From Acanthochlamys bracteata (lineage: Eukaryota; Streptophyta; Magnoliopsida; Pandanales; Velloziaceae), in assembly GCA_019914995.1 (NCBI GenBank), contig CM034134.1, forward strand, positions 5,278,463 to 5,342,462: DNA of 64,000 nucleotides, written 5' to 3'. Made by a program: the position numbers and the translations under genes. Below, in pieces: positions 23,428 to 35,180 of this stretch; position 1 is the stretch's first letter; each line of letters starts with the position of its first letter. The notes beneath the pieces are model-generated. The model searched no databases. It saw only the letters and a list, made by a program, of their open reading frames with translations, and was not told the origin of the DNA.

Positions 23428-24642
23428 TGTTGTTCAATCCTGCATATATAACTAAAGAGGGGAGAGGTGAATTGAGTTATAGAAAAATAAAACTTTTTCC
23501 AATAGATCAGTTTACTTTTAGTTGACTGTGCTTGAACAGAGAACTAGAACAGAGTGTTTAGTATGCAGTGACTGATTTTAATGAGAATTTTTAACTAGAT
23601 GACAATCAAGATATTATAGTGCTACTACACAATCATTTAACGTGGTTCGGCAAGTGAATTGCCTACATCCACGACCACTCAACTTGAGTGGACTTCACTA
23701 ATCTTTTAAGTGCAGAACTACAACAACCTACCACCGTGCTTTGACAAGCACTACTCACGACTCTCCTATGTCAAGCCAAGCCAACAAAGATTTACCCAAG
23801 GTATTTCTTATTGTAGAACCTACACTTATACGATTGCCTCCATCAGCAAAAAAAGCTTCCACAAGCTACTTGCTTTCAAGTGCAAAAGCACTTACACACA
23901 ATTGAAGAAATTTAAAAACGCTGGTTGAAATACCCTGGATCAATCTCTCATTTTCATTTGCGGTGTGAGTGAAGTAAGATGATCAAAAGGAAGCTGAATT
24001 GTAATTCTTTGGGTTCTTGGCTTGATAAGAGCTTTGAGCTATTTTCATTCTTTTTGTGAATTTTGTGTCCTCTCTGCTCTCATCGATTACATTCGTGTTT
24101 TCATCTATTTATATCTTGCTTCTTCATAGGTTGGGTTTGCCGTTAAGAAAAATTTCCGTTGCCTTCCTTCTTCCCGATCTTCAAGGTGATGAGAATATGC
24201 CCGTTGAGCTGCTTTGTGAGTGATAGCCGACTTGGAATGACACGTCTCTCTACGGATCAAGCATTTAATTCATCCACCGGAAGTGATTTGATGTGTATGG
24301 TTGTAATTAATGTTCGCGGTGGCAAAGCGCGCTCTTCTCCACTTGTCTGAAAAATTTTAATTCTATGGATGTGTTGATGTATCTTGGTGAACCGGGTCCG
24401 ATTAGATATTGACATGTTCTTTATAGTTGTTCCTTGTATTTAACATCATTGCGATCAATTCTTTGTTTCTGTTAGTCTTACAATTCATTCGCGATAAGCC
24501 TTTCTTATATAATAGCCGTTTGTGTGATGACTAAATTTGTCTTTGTGCCGATGAAACCCCAATGAAGCTAATTTCAATAGTTGAGATTAAATAATTCTTT
24601 ACTTTTGTGATCATCAAAATATATTTCCAATATAATGCAACA
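23428..24642 (-). repeat. Sirevirus 5' LTR
   Basis: 1215 bp with the same ends as the partner LTR, and the TATA-type sequence at 24107–24115. The right edge abuts the AAGCT duplication. Confidence 0.9.
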
Positions 24643-26480
24643 AAGCTTAGGGAAAATGATGGAAGGGTATGCATCATCAATAAGGTACGTCATGTGCTTG
24701 ATCTTACAACTAATTTGCTATCTTTAGGACAACTGGATGACTTAGGCTGCAACACTAGTGTTGAAGCAGGATTATAGAGGTCATTAAGGACGAGTATAAA
24801 GATCTTAGAGGTTGAAAAAATTAACTCAAATTTATTTAACGTGCATGGGTAACACTGACGCATAGAGAAGCTGATGTTGCATTGGGCAATATTGAGGATA
24901 TCACGCGAGTGGGAACCTGAACTTGGGCACATCTCGGAACGTGGTTTGAAGATCCTCAATGATGGAAAGCTCCTTTCAGGGCTATCCAAGGTAAGTTGTC
25001 ATTTTGCGAGGTATGCGTCACTAATAAATAGCACCGGATAAAATTTGGGAGATTAGTTTTTAGAGCCAAAGACAAATTGACTTGGTTCAGTCGAACGCGT
25101 GGGAGTCACCGGAACTATCTCTTGGTGGTGTGAAATAATTTGTGTTATTTATTAATGATTTTTTCAGGAGAAGTTAGTGTTCCAAATTTGAAGGAAGTTG
25201 AAGCTCTTTAAGGTGTTCAAGTTCTTCAAAGCCCGGTGGAACTTGATTCTAGTAGCAGGATGAAGTGTCTTAAATCGAACAATGGTGGAGAATACAATAA
25301 TGCTGAATTCATTACTTTGTTCGCACAAGAAGAAATCAAAAGACACTACACGGTGCTTTACACGCCACAATAGAATGTAGTAGCGGAGTGATTCAATCGA
25401 ACAATAGCTGAGCGGGTACGTGTTATGCTATAAGGGGCTGGTCTACCATATAGTTTTTGGATAGAAGCAGTCAAAACTGCTTACTATGTGTTGGATCGTA
25501 TTTCTTGTACTGCTATTGATTTGAAATTTTCAATGAAATTGTGGACTGGTGCCACGGTTGATTATTCTCGTCTGTATATTTTTTATTGTTTGGTATATGT
25601 GATGTATATTTGCCCAATAAAAAACCAAACTGGATCCGAAGTCCAACAAATGCATATATATAAAGTACACTAAAGATGTTTTATGGTATTGTTTATATGA
25701 TCCCACTGCCCATAAGGTTGTCATTAGTGTGGGTGTCATCTTTGCAGAGTACTATTTGTAAAGCGTAACTGAAGGTGATGATGTAAGGGAGAATGAGGCA
25801 TCACTCACGGCAGTGACCACACCGGTACTGGAGGAGAATGATGGGAAACACTATCCTAATCTAGAACCTGTACTAACTGATGAGCTTATTGAGGAGGAAG
25901 GAGTTTCCATGCCTAAGTCCATTAGGCGTTCAAGTCGTAAGAGAAAGACACCTCAAAGGTACGAGAACTATTTTATGGAGTCATCTCAATCTGCATATTA
26001 TTTATTCACAGAGGAAGGAGAGCCATCGTCTATCAAGGAAGCACTGGAGAGTCCAAATGTGTCTCTATAGATTGAAGCTATGGAGGAGGAGCTTGAGGCA
26101 CTTCATAAGAATAGAACATGAGAGCTGGTCCCTTTGTCCCAAGGCCATAAGACTATTGGGAACAAATATGTCTGCAAGATCAAGCGAGATTGCAATGATC
26201 AAGTAGAACAATATTGTGCTCGGCTGGTGGTGAAAGGCTACGCACAGAAGGAAAAGATCAACTTTGTTGAGATCTTCTCTCTAATGGTACGTTTGGTAGC
26301 TATTTGTGTGGTCTTAACGCCATGTGAATCATTGGATCTCAATCTTGAACAGCTCAATATCAAGAAGGCATTTTGCATGAGAGCTTAAAGAGGAGATATA
26401 TATAAACCAGCCAGAAAGCTTTACCATGAAAGATAAGGAGGATCTAGTTTGTCGGTTGGCCAAATCTCTTTATGTGCTAA

Positions 26481-28250
26481 ATTAAACAAGTTAGGCCAAA
26501 AGGCATCACTAGGAATTGGTAAAGGCGCTTGCGCGTTTTGAAAGTAGTTTTACGGACATCTACCTCTAGCGGACGTATTTAGTGATAACCAGACTTGAGA
26601 TCTAATTGGGAAAAGAAACGGGTGACATGTATTCATCTAATAGTTCTTCTATCACCATTATCTGGACTTGTCTTAACGGAAATCTTTTTCAGTGCTTATA
26701 GTCAGCACAAAGATGTTATCGGGAACTTGTCCTAAAGGTAAGGGGTATGCATCAACCATCAGCTCTACCCCTTGTAGAGAGAGTGGAGTTCCTTTGAAGA
26801 TAACGACAACCGAATGTGGGCAACCATCAGCATGTTCCATTTTGAGGAGGCTAAACCCAAGTGGGACGCAATCTGAGGTGTTTGGCGAGTCTCTCGACGA
26901 TAAAATTGTGCATGCTACGCGAATAGTTTGAGGTGGCGCTGAGGGACAAGCTCGCGTTTTCTTCTAAGTGTTCTCGGTTCCATCGGAAGAAGTTGGTTCT
27001 TTGGCTTTTGCCCCTTCGTACACCTTAGTGGAGTACAACATAGTGGTGCAATTGTGTCCTGTTTCGTATTTGCCGTTGAAGGTAGAAGCACAAGGCTCTA
27101 TCCCTTCATTCAATGATTCTGAAACTGTAGACTCGAGGATTTTGGCTGCTGATATTCGTTGTCTTGCCGCTACTTGGTTGCTGTCCGGGAGGGCCACTTC
27201 AGCTGTTTGTGATGTTTTATTAGGAGCTGATCATCCAGCTCTATGTAACATAGCTATGACAAATATTTTTGCTCAAATAACCTTGCTAACGAATATACCA
27301 TCTGCAAGTTTATGGGATACAAGACCAACACATCCATGGCGAGTCACTTGGTAAGTCCCTTGTAAAATCACTCGTTCAAATCTGTCTTAGTGGTGAAGGG
27401 CAGGCGTGTCCGTAATTCCTCAAAAGCCCCATGGTAGTCATTTACTATGTCATTTGGTTCAACTAATGGATCGAGTAGCTAGCATTGTCATACGCATTCG
27501 GGCCAAAAGCATAACAGTAAGACCTCGCGAACTTCTCCCATCCGTGTTATGGGCAATCCTTCTATAGCTTTGGTAGCAACTGTTCGCTTCATCGTTGAAA
27601 TACATCATTGTGATTGAGACTTCCTCCCACAACGGTGTCCTATAATACCTGAGATACTTCTCGGCACAACATAACCATCCATGTGGTCCAATTGAGGAAA
27701 CTTATATCATTCCTGATTTGCTTGTGGAAATTATTCTAGGTAAGGATTTATGGTCTAGTTAGGTGCTGGTCAATTTAGTTGTGGAATCAGGTATGCTTGT
27801 CTCTGGTTTGAAGCTGTAGGAGTGATGGGTCAAGGTTGGCCATGCGGGGCTGCTGGTTGTGCTTCCTAGGAGGTTATTCGGAGTTATTGGATAGGGACTA
27901 GTTGTTGAAGTTACTGTGGGGTTGCTTGGATTTAAGGGGCTGTTGGGTTGGCTCAGGAAAGATAAGTGGAGGTAGTTTGTACGTACCGGATCCCTTCTAT
28001 TGGAATTATATGTATTTGCGAGGATCCGAAATTTATTGAAGGCAAAGTTGAGTTGGGAGTTTCATAGGGCTCCTAGATTCGTTTGTCATTTGACATAGGT
28101 GAGAAGGTTCAGGGCTTGAAGTTGAACTTGTTTTTTAAGACTCTTTTGAAGAACTCCGATCTACCTTATGAGAATGAAAGCAACAAGGACTGGAAGTCCC
28201 CTTGTTGGCCAAAATCTTTGTGAACATCCAAATGCACAGGCGGAAGGGGG
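26481..28250 (-). mobile_element. Ty3/gypsy gag remnant, fossil
   Basis: Minus-strand traces look like a gypsy gag: GPHGWLCCAEKYLRYY near 27690 matches the usual 'x-P-x-x-W-I-x-x-A-E-x-Y-F' gag opening, followed by LDPLVEPNDIVNDYHGAFEE near 27440, and a region with GHNCTT near 27050. It is decayed, with numerous breaks and no LTRs. Plus-strand frames over the same span have no recognisable content. Confidence 0.4.
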
Positions 28251-28366
28251 AGTGACGGGGATGCATAGAAAATAACCTCTATTGATTGTTGGTGACAACC
28301 CCAATTTTGAGGAGTAAGGTGCCACTGAGTCTGAATTACCAATAGCTCTAGTACAGCATGGATCAG

Positions 28367-28771
28367 TCTTACACCATGGGTTTCAAGCTATTCAAGGCCC
28401 GTAGTTTATCTAAAAGAGTTAGGAGTTTGAATTTTATTAGAAGTGTTTGAGTTTTAGTGGAAAACTAGTAGTTGCTTATGAAGTTAAGAAGTATATGTAG
28501 AGATGAATTCTTATAAAAAAAGACTCTACCTTATATGGTAAAAGATTAGTGTTAAGTGTCTAGATTATGTTGAAGTCTTAATTTTAGTAGAGTTGTAGTA
28601 GAGTTAGAACTTTGGTTATGAGTTTTAGCTATAAATTGTAGTACTTGTATTCATTAAAGGTCATGAAGAAGAATTAAGTTAGTTATTTTATTCTAGGTTT
28701 ATCTTCAGTTCCTTAGTTTATCTAACATTAGAATAGTCCGCGGTTCGTGTGATCACGAATCGTAATAATTA
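28367..28771 (+). repeat. left LTR of the non-autonomous element
   Basis: It shares with 33212–33605 long stretches such as agagttaggagtttgaatt and gatcacgaatcgtaataatt, and abuts a primer-site-like sequence. Confidence 0.7.
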
Positions 28772-29196
28772 GTATCAAAGCAGTCGATCGCACCCTCACT
28801 ATTACTGCCTACTATGATGTCTTCATCGTACCGGCAACCACTTTACTATCAACAAAATTATCAATAGTGCTATAGTCCTAATCCTTATCAGCAATACTGT
28901 CATCACTATGAGTCATATTCGCAGCAGTGTTGTCACAATGATCCCTATCAACAATACTGTCAGCAACATGAGCAATATTAGAAGCAATTTCATCAACCAT
29001 GTGCACGAACTTCTACTTGGCAAGAATATGACAACCAACAATATTATGCCATGTCTCAATCTCAAGGTAAGATTGATATGCTTAATCGATTATTAGATCT
29101 TCAAATATATGCACATCTAAAAGAGTTACGAGATAGTGTCGCAATGTGTTAGAAAATGATCCAAAAATGTCTTTCGGTATTAGACACTAAGGAAGC

Positions 29197-32100
29197 TGTC
29201 ACGCCCCGCTTCGGGATCATGGCCGGCATTCATCTAAACCAACCCCAGGTCAAATTCGGACTCGGCCCAATCTAGTAAACCTCTTTAATACTAGATTCAG
29301 CCTGATTCAAAATTTAGAACATGAGCAAGTATCCAAAAATTTTGACAGAACCTTCTCTATAAACTTATGGGAAAACTTAAGGGATTACCATAACAAGCAT
29401 TCACATTAATATTCATAAGTGAAGAAAAGAACTTAGGTCACAAACTAAGACATACACTAACATTATTCATTATTACAAGGCCCGAAAACATACTGTAAAC
29501 AAATACATACCCTAGAATAGTACAAGTCTATCGACATTATAGAGATTTCTATATGCAAAATGAAAAATATGCAATCAAATTGATACCGTTTACATGCAGC
29601 ACAAGAACACTATTGTGATGGCTACTCTCTACTAGAGCCTTCGAACTATCTTGGGAGGCCAAAGTGTGAGCACAGTCTCAATGAGGTGAAAAGTAGAATG
29701 CACCGATTTAGGGTTCATAATGCATTACTTAACTATTTCTTCCCTAACATTCTATATGGACAAAAATGCAAAGGTTAGATTGGATGAATCCTGCTAAGTC
29801 CTGAATCGTCGTGTACCGACTCAACCCTTAGTAGGAAGGCTACGGTTATATGCCATGCAACATGGAGTATGGAATAATTCTTTTAATATAGTTAACTTAA
29901 TATGCTTTTACAACCAATTAAGATGTATAAAATACCTTTAAAGAACCTTAAACGAAATCTTAATAAGAAAAGTAGTAAACCAAAGCAAGGTTATAATAAA
30001 TAAACAATTCCATGGATACTTCAAGTAGTTAAATAAATGTTTCATTAAGAATATAGAATTCTAAGTTAAAAAAAATAAATAATATAAAATAATGTTATAA
30101 ATAAATAAGTAAGTAAGAAGTTAGTAAACAAATTTTATAGAGATAATATCATAGAAAACATAATAAGCTAATAATTAAAATACTTTGCTAAGAAAATAGT
30201 TGAACAAATCATAATCCAAGATAAAAATTCAACAGTCAGAGAGTCATACTATTCAAACCGAATGTAATCTGCACCAATATCTCTGCCAGCACTCGGTATG
30301 CAGACTCTATCTGCGCCCCACCGAGACTACCACTATCTAGTTGATCGGTCAGGATGGGCTGTGGTATCGCCCCCACGCGCATAGGTCTACCTAATATTAT
30401 AGTCATAGATGGGTAACTTCTCCCCCACACCTACTGGAGTTCTGATCTCAACCTCTGACTTACTAGCCTGCCTCCATGCAACGCGAGTATCCTAACATAA
30501 TGAAAATACTTTTCATAAATATATACATATACAATATCCATATACTTTATAATACTTGCTCAAACTTGAATTTCATTATCTACAAATCATATGTCATCCA
30601 AGGCAAAAACATGAAAAACATTTCATGAAATCATTCCAATCATAACAGAAATACCATACTCATGCTCAAGTAAAACGACCAAACCTAACATCTGAATAAT
30701 TCAAATATAAACCATGCTATTATGATTATTGTAACATGCATCATGAGGGAGCAATCAGATATGCGAAAAAGATGGCAAGGTATGCCGGAAGACAAGTCAT
30801 GTATTACTTGTGCCGAAGATCTAACGTTAATCTAGGAAGAAAGATGGCACGGTAACCCTCTTCTTAATTCCTTTGTTAATGCCTATGCGGCATAAAGTCC
30901 ATAGCAGTTTTAGCACACTCTCTTTCTAAATCCTATCAAGTATACGCAATGATTACCATTGTCCTTCATATTATCGAATACTAAGCACCTATAAGGTTAT
31001 ATAATTACACATTAATATTAATGCATACACTTGACCTCAATGTTCCCTCATAATCATAATTCCAGGTCATTCCTAAAAGTAAAGCTAGCTAGGTGACAAA
31101 TCGGCTAGACTCCTAATTAACTCCAATATCAACGCCAAACCTGTTTGCCTCCGATCAAGGAAACATATCTACCGCATGGGAAAGGGGTTAATAATTAGTT
31201 CAACAACAAGTCTTAACGATAAAATTTACATGTATAATCTTACCTAAACAGTGGAGCCCATTTACTCGCCGTATTTTGCCAATTAGGGTTCCGGCTAGAG
31301 GGAATTCCCAATAGTGGCAAAGAAGTAGCAGCAATACCAAAGTTGAAAGAGTCACATGACGAAGCCATATTCAAGTGCCCACAGCTAGAAAATGAACAAT
31401 TTGCAACAGTCTGGACAACTTGTGTTTCTTCTATTTCGAGCTGAAATTGAGCTCAAAGGATGGAGGAAAGAGCTTCAATGAAATGAAGAGAAGAATTACC
31501 ACACACCGATGATGTTGAATCTGCCGGCGGTGAGCTCCGGTGAATTCTAGGGTTTCACCAGCCACGATTAGTTCAAGTAAATCGGCTCGCACGAGCAATG
31601 TCGACAGGGAGAAAAGATCGCCAAATGGAGAAGAGGAATATTGGCACAAAGGAGAAAGTTCATCAGTCGAAGGAGACGCGCAAGTGGGGTCAAGGCCGTG
31701 TAAGGGAGAAAAAGGCAAAATATAAAGAGAGAGGGAAAGGAATTGAAAAGTAAGAAGGGAAAGAGAGAGCACTTCTAAGAAGAACAAGCTCACTAGCTGG
31801 CAGCATGCCGTCACGCTCACAGGAGGGAGAAGTTGGGTGAACGAAACAAAAACAGAGAAGGAAAAGGGAGGTAGGTAAAGAAGAAATACAAGTTAGAGGT
31901 TTCTAGATAAGTCTAGGAGTTAATACTATAGTTGTAAGAACCGGACCAAACATCGAACCGCAAAACTGTCCGGGTCACGGTTCTCGGGTTGAACCGTCGG
32001 GTTAACCGGTCGAACCGTCGGGTCAATAATATTAAAATATTTTTAACTAATAATAATAATTATAGTAAAAAATTTATTACTAATGACACTACCAATAATA

Positions 32101-32818
32101 ATAGCTATAGTAATTATAACAAAAAATTAGAGTATTTCTATTATGTCATTATTATCAACAACAACAACAATTATAATCACAGCAAAAATTAAAATATTGC
32201 CACCATAATTGCCATCACCAATAATAATAATAACAACTAAATTGATAAATAGAAATTTTTAAATAAATTAGGAGATTAGAAAAAAATAAAACCATAAAAT
32301 AGATAAATTATAAAAGAGATATAACTAACTCTTTAGATATACATATTTGAGTTTAAATATTTTACAATATAAAAAATTTAAAAATCACTAATAATTAATA
32401 TTTACAAATAAAAAATAATCAATTATATTTTTTGCATTATCACATCCAAATGCTAAATCTAAACTACATATCATTTTTCAACATAGGACTATTAATAATT
32501 ATTGTTACATTAAATATATCATCAATTTAAAATTTTTAAATTAATTTTTTTAAAATTTTTTCAACTCGGTTTGACCCGGACGGACGGGTCGACCGGATTG
32601 AACGGGTCAGAACGGATCAGACCGGGTCGAAACGAGTCGATTGCATAAACGTTCTTTTTGCAAACCCGGACCGGTTTACCGTCCGGATCTGCCAACTATG
32701 GTTAATACATATGGAGCTTGAGCTTGAAAATTTTACACTTCATCAAACCCACTCAACAGGCTTAGTCCAAAAACTAAAAAGACATACATACCCTCAAAAT
32801 AAGACTTGGAGTATTACA
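29197..32818. mobile_element. long solo-LTR-like unit (probably gypsy, Tekay/Del-like), TSD GAAGC
   Basis: The unit starts TGTCACGCCCCG and ends TATTACA. The flanks repeat GAAGC exactly (29192–29196 and 32819–32823), the 5-bp duplication of an LTR retroelement. No coding domains are visible inside, and no pair of internal repeats was seen, so a solo LTR is the simplest reading. Without the MITE at 31927–32700 it is about 2.84 kb, within the range of Tekay/Del LTRs. Conserved blocks (cttgtgccgaa...ggcacggtaaccctc near 30810–30860; gcacagtctcaatgaggtgaa near 29670) recur in the unit at 50066–52522. The lineage name is inference. Confidence 0.7.
31927..32700. mobile_element. hAT-type MITE, TSD GTTAATAC
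   Basis: 774 bp flanked by an exact 8-bp duplication GTTAATAC (31919–31926 and 32701–32708). The ends are imperfect inverted repeats: tatagttgtaagaaccggac at the left against catagttggcagatccggac read inward from the right. The edges are rich in ccgg/gggtc motifs and the middle is very AT-rich without coding content. The 8-bp duplication points to hAT. Confidence 0.8.
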
Positions 32819-33211
32819 GAAGCGCACTTACAACAAGCATAATCCATGCCTCAATATCAATTACCAACCAACAACACCTCAACTGCAACACCCAATTCAA
32901 CAACAGTATAAAATCTTACTCTTCAAAAACCATCACAAGTTGCTAAGAATTGTAATGATGACCCACTGATTGAGATGAAGCATTCAATTTTATCAAAATT
33001 GATAATTCAAACGGATATTTTCTCCTATGTTTAATTCTACTATACTTTGGTTGGACCACATAATGAAGGAATCTCAACTTATGTTGATTATCCTACAATG
33101 CTTGCTAATAGTCTCCAAATACTTATATTGGTAGTTTGGCCGAATTCAAACTTCTGAAGTATCAATTTCCGTCAACCTTGAGGGCAAGGTTGGTTTTCGG
33201 AAGGGAGGGAA

Positions 33212-33605
33212 TGTTACACTATAGGCTTCAAGCTATCCAAGGCCCGTATTTTATGTAAAAGAGTTAGAAGTTTGAATTTTATTAGAAGTTTTTGAGTTTT
33301 AATAATAAACTAGTATTTGCTTATGTAGTTAAGAATTCCATATAGAGATAAATTCTTACAAAAGAAGACTCTACCTTGCATGATAAAAGATTAGTTTTAA
33401 ATGTCCATATTAGATTGAAGTCCTAATCTTATTAGAGTTCTAGTAGAGTTATAAGTTTTAGCTATAAATAGGAGTGCTTGTCTTTATTAATGGTCATGGA
33501 AGAAAAATTGAGTTAGTTATTTTATTCTAGTTTTATCTTTATCTCCTTAGTTTATCTAGCATTAAAATATTTTCACGTTTCGTATGATCACGAGTCGTAA
33601 TAATT
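33212..33605 (+). repeat. right LTR of the non-autonomous element
   Basis: It begins TGTTACACTATAGG directly after the purine tract at 33199–33211, and matches the left copy throughout with small changes. Confidence 0.7.
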
Positions 33606-35180
33606 AGCTGCAGTCTCAACTTTTTTATTTCGTCCGCCTTACAGAACTAAAGTTTTTATAAGATAGATCGTTGTGTCGTTTGAAATTGTTTATGATAAAA
33701 AAAATTAAAATAAAATACTATAGCAGCCACAGCTGGATACTAAAGAAAACTAGAACTAAAATTAAGACAAAACTAAATCGCATTCCGTAAAGATGAGTGC
33801 AACTTGCAACTTATTTGTACTAAAACTTTTTCTAACAAAGCCGCTAGAGTTTCTTCCTAAGTGAAACTCTCCTGAGCTAGAACTTCTAAAAAGACTCACA
33901 ATGAAACTCCTATGGCAGCTCAAAGCCTGAGGATCAGAGGCATGTTATGCAACGACCGGATAGCTTCGGTTACGCCGTGAGCGATCATCATATCCCTCCC
34001 TGCTGGTCAGCCACTGCGGTCTATCACCGGATCATCCCGGAGCTCCACTTGGCTGTTGTGCCCCGTGGGTTTTTGCAAATATTTATTGATTGACAATTAT
34101 TATTCCAAACGTGCACTTTTAATGTTTTTTGTTTGCTCATGGAACGAGCGAATTGTGAGGCATCAAAGACTATGGTTTAAAACAACTATTGTCTAACTAT
34201 ATTAACACGCCTCCATTCTGATCTGATTTCTGGCTAAAACCATCACTACAAAAATTCAGGGAGAAGGTTTAATATCGCATAGGCATTAACCTAAATCTTA
34301 GATGCCAAGCAAGATTCATAACCTATAGGAATCATTAACGAGGATTTCGTCAAACATCTCGCAAAATGTCCATTGCACTTCCAGAGGCCACATATGCATA
34401 TTCCCATCAAGAATGTATGCTAGTAGCAAAGGATCCTACTGCTATTTTTTGACCTGCAATCGTTTCCAGGCAGAACTTCAGTGTAGAGTTAAACCCGCTA
34501 ATAGATCAAATGAACCAAGGGGAACAAAGACATAAACGTCACACAAGAAGAAGCTGCAATATGTAAAATCTTTACAAGAACTTCATTAATACTATAAACG
34601 GCCTAGACTTATCTGACGGAAATTCGTAATCTACTCTCAAAGGCCATTACACTCCAGACATAGCTAACCATTTTTTGTTCGAAGAATTAGCCCACAATTC
34701 TTGAACAACAAAGCTCATCTTGAAAACATGAATAAGTTTGAACATCAACAACTTCGAAAAGCAGGAAATTGGAACTTCTTAAGAATCCTTCCGACAGCTG
34801 TAAACTTCCACACTGTTGAAAGCCTAGGATACTTTAGAATCTAGTTTGTACGTGATTCGTGTAACCATCCTCTATAGCAATCTAGCAGTGCCAAAAAAAA
34901 CCGACGATGTACTTTTGAAAACTTGCCCAAGTTGATTCGCCTCAATTGATTTCGTGTCAATGAATTTGTCCAAATCTTTTTAATATTTACCGAGTTTCTT
35001 AAAAATATCCCCGTTCGACCGAAACCTGAGCTAAGTCCATGTTTCGAGCTTTACGATACATCTGTATAATAACCAACTACGTAGAGCAATGAATTTTCCG
35101 ATCATTTCTATATTAAATGAACTTCATTAAAACTACAATTGTACAGGCTAATTTAATTTATTAAACAAGCCCAAACGTAC
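33606..35180. other. spacer downstream of the protease gene
   Basis: Mostly AT-rich sequence with one short GC-richer open stretch at 33945–34031. An AATAAA signal on the minus strand at 35157–35162 lies 19 bases past the protease stop codon and could serve its 3' end. That is close, so sites further down are also possible. Confidence 0.4.
33945..34031 (-). CDS. possible orphan last exon (28 codons), unrecognised
   Basis: A short minus-strand frame ends with TAA and reads GDRPQWLTSREGYDDRSRRN, then RSYPVVA. The Arg/Asp/Tyr-rich text and GC content stand out from the AT-rich surroundings and look like the tail of an RNA-binding type protein. No partner exon was found, so this is a weak candidate. 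Confidence 0.2.
   Translation of the reverse strand, partial: SGDRPQWLTSREGYDDRSRRNRSYPVVA

Larger units (their letters stand above)
14923..24642 (-). mobile_element. Sirevirus (Copia), nearly full-length, fossil
   Basis: Two LTRs (14923–16141 and 23428–24642) begin TGTTG and end CAACA, with a perfect 5-bp target duplication AAGCT at 14918–14922 and 24643–24647. On the minus strand the order is primer site, gag, protease, integrase, reverse transcriptase, RNase H, an extra ORF, then repeated polypurine tracts. That order, the long gag and the multiple tracts are Sirevirus hallmarks. The copy looks largely complete, with only a handful of breaks (roughly four) in the coding part. In the first 300 bases the LTRs differ at about 2% by hand count, with some indel clusters further in. 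That suggests an insertion on the order of a million years old, a rough estimate. It lies inside the older plus-strand Copia element. Confidence 0.9.
13402..26480 (+). mobile_element. old Copia element (Tnt1/Tork-like), split by a nested Sirevirus, fossil
   Basis: Coding traces on the plus strand start with a gag of the UBN2 type (KKFNGSNYILWRTRLLEVLA near 13955). After the nested insertion they resume at 24648 with a GAG-pre-integrase stretch (GRVCIINKVRHVLDL), then integrase traces near 25260–25500, a linker rich in charged residues, and the start of reverse transcriptase (YVCKIKRDCNDQVEQY near 26166). The trace fades near 26480. I found no 3' LTR, so it is truncated as well as interrupted. 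It is heavily decayed with many breaks, and far older than the insert. Confidence 0.7.
28367..33605 (+). mobile_element. short non-autonomous LTR element, interrupted by a nested solo LTR, fossil
   Basis: Two similar segments of about 400 bp (28367–28771 and 33212–33605) in the same orientation act as LTRs. Behind the left one lies agtatcaaagcag, a form of the Met-tRNA primer site. Before the right one lies ggaagggagggaa, a polypurine tract. Without the nested insert the element is only about 1.6 kb. Its interior has no pol, only a plus-strand stretch rich in Tyr, Gln and His (YQQNYQ, PYQQYC) and a short gag-like helix (LLDLQIYAHLKELRDSV). The LTRs differ at many sites, so it is old. I could not find a clean target duplication. 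Confidence 0.65.

Noticed and set aside
26968-27354. 128-codon plus-strand frame as a gene
   Set aside because: The opposite strand carries gypsy gag-like text over the same span, and the plus frame has no recognisable domain.
28367-33605. Clean 5-bp target duplication for the short LTR element
   Set aside because: Flanks atcag and gctgc/ctgca do not match; edges may be off or eroded.
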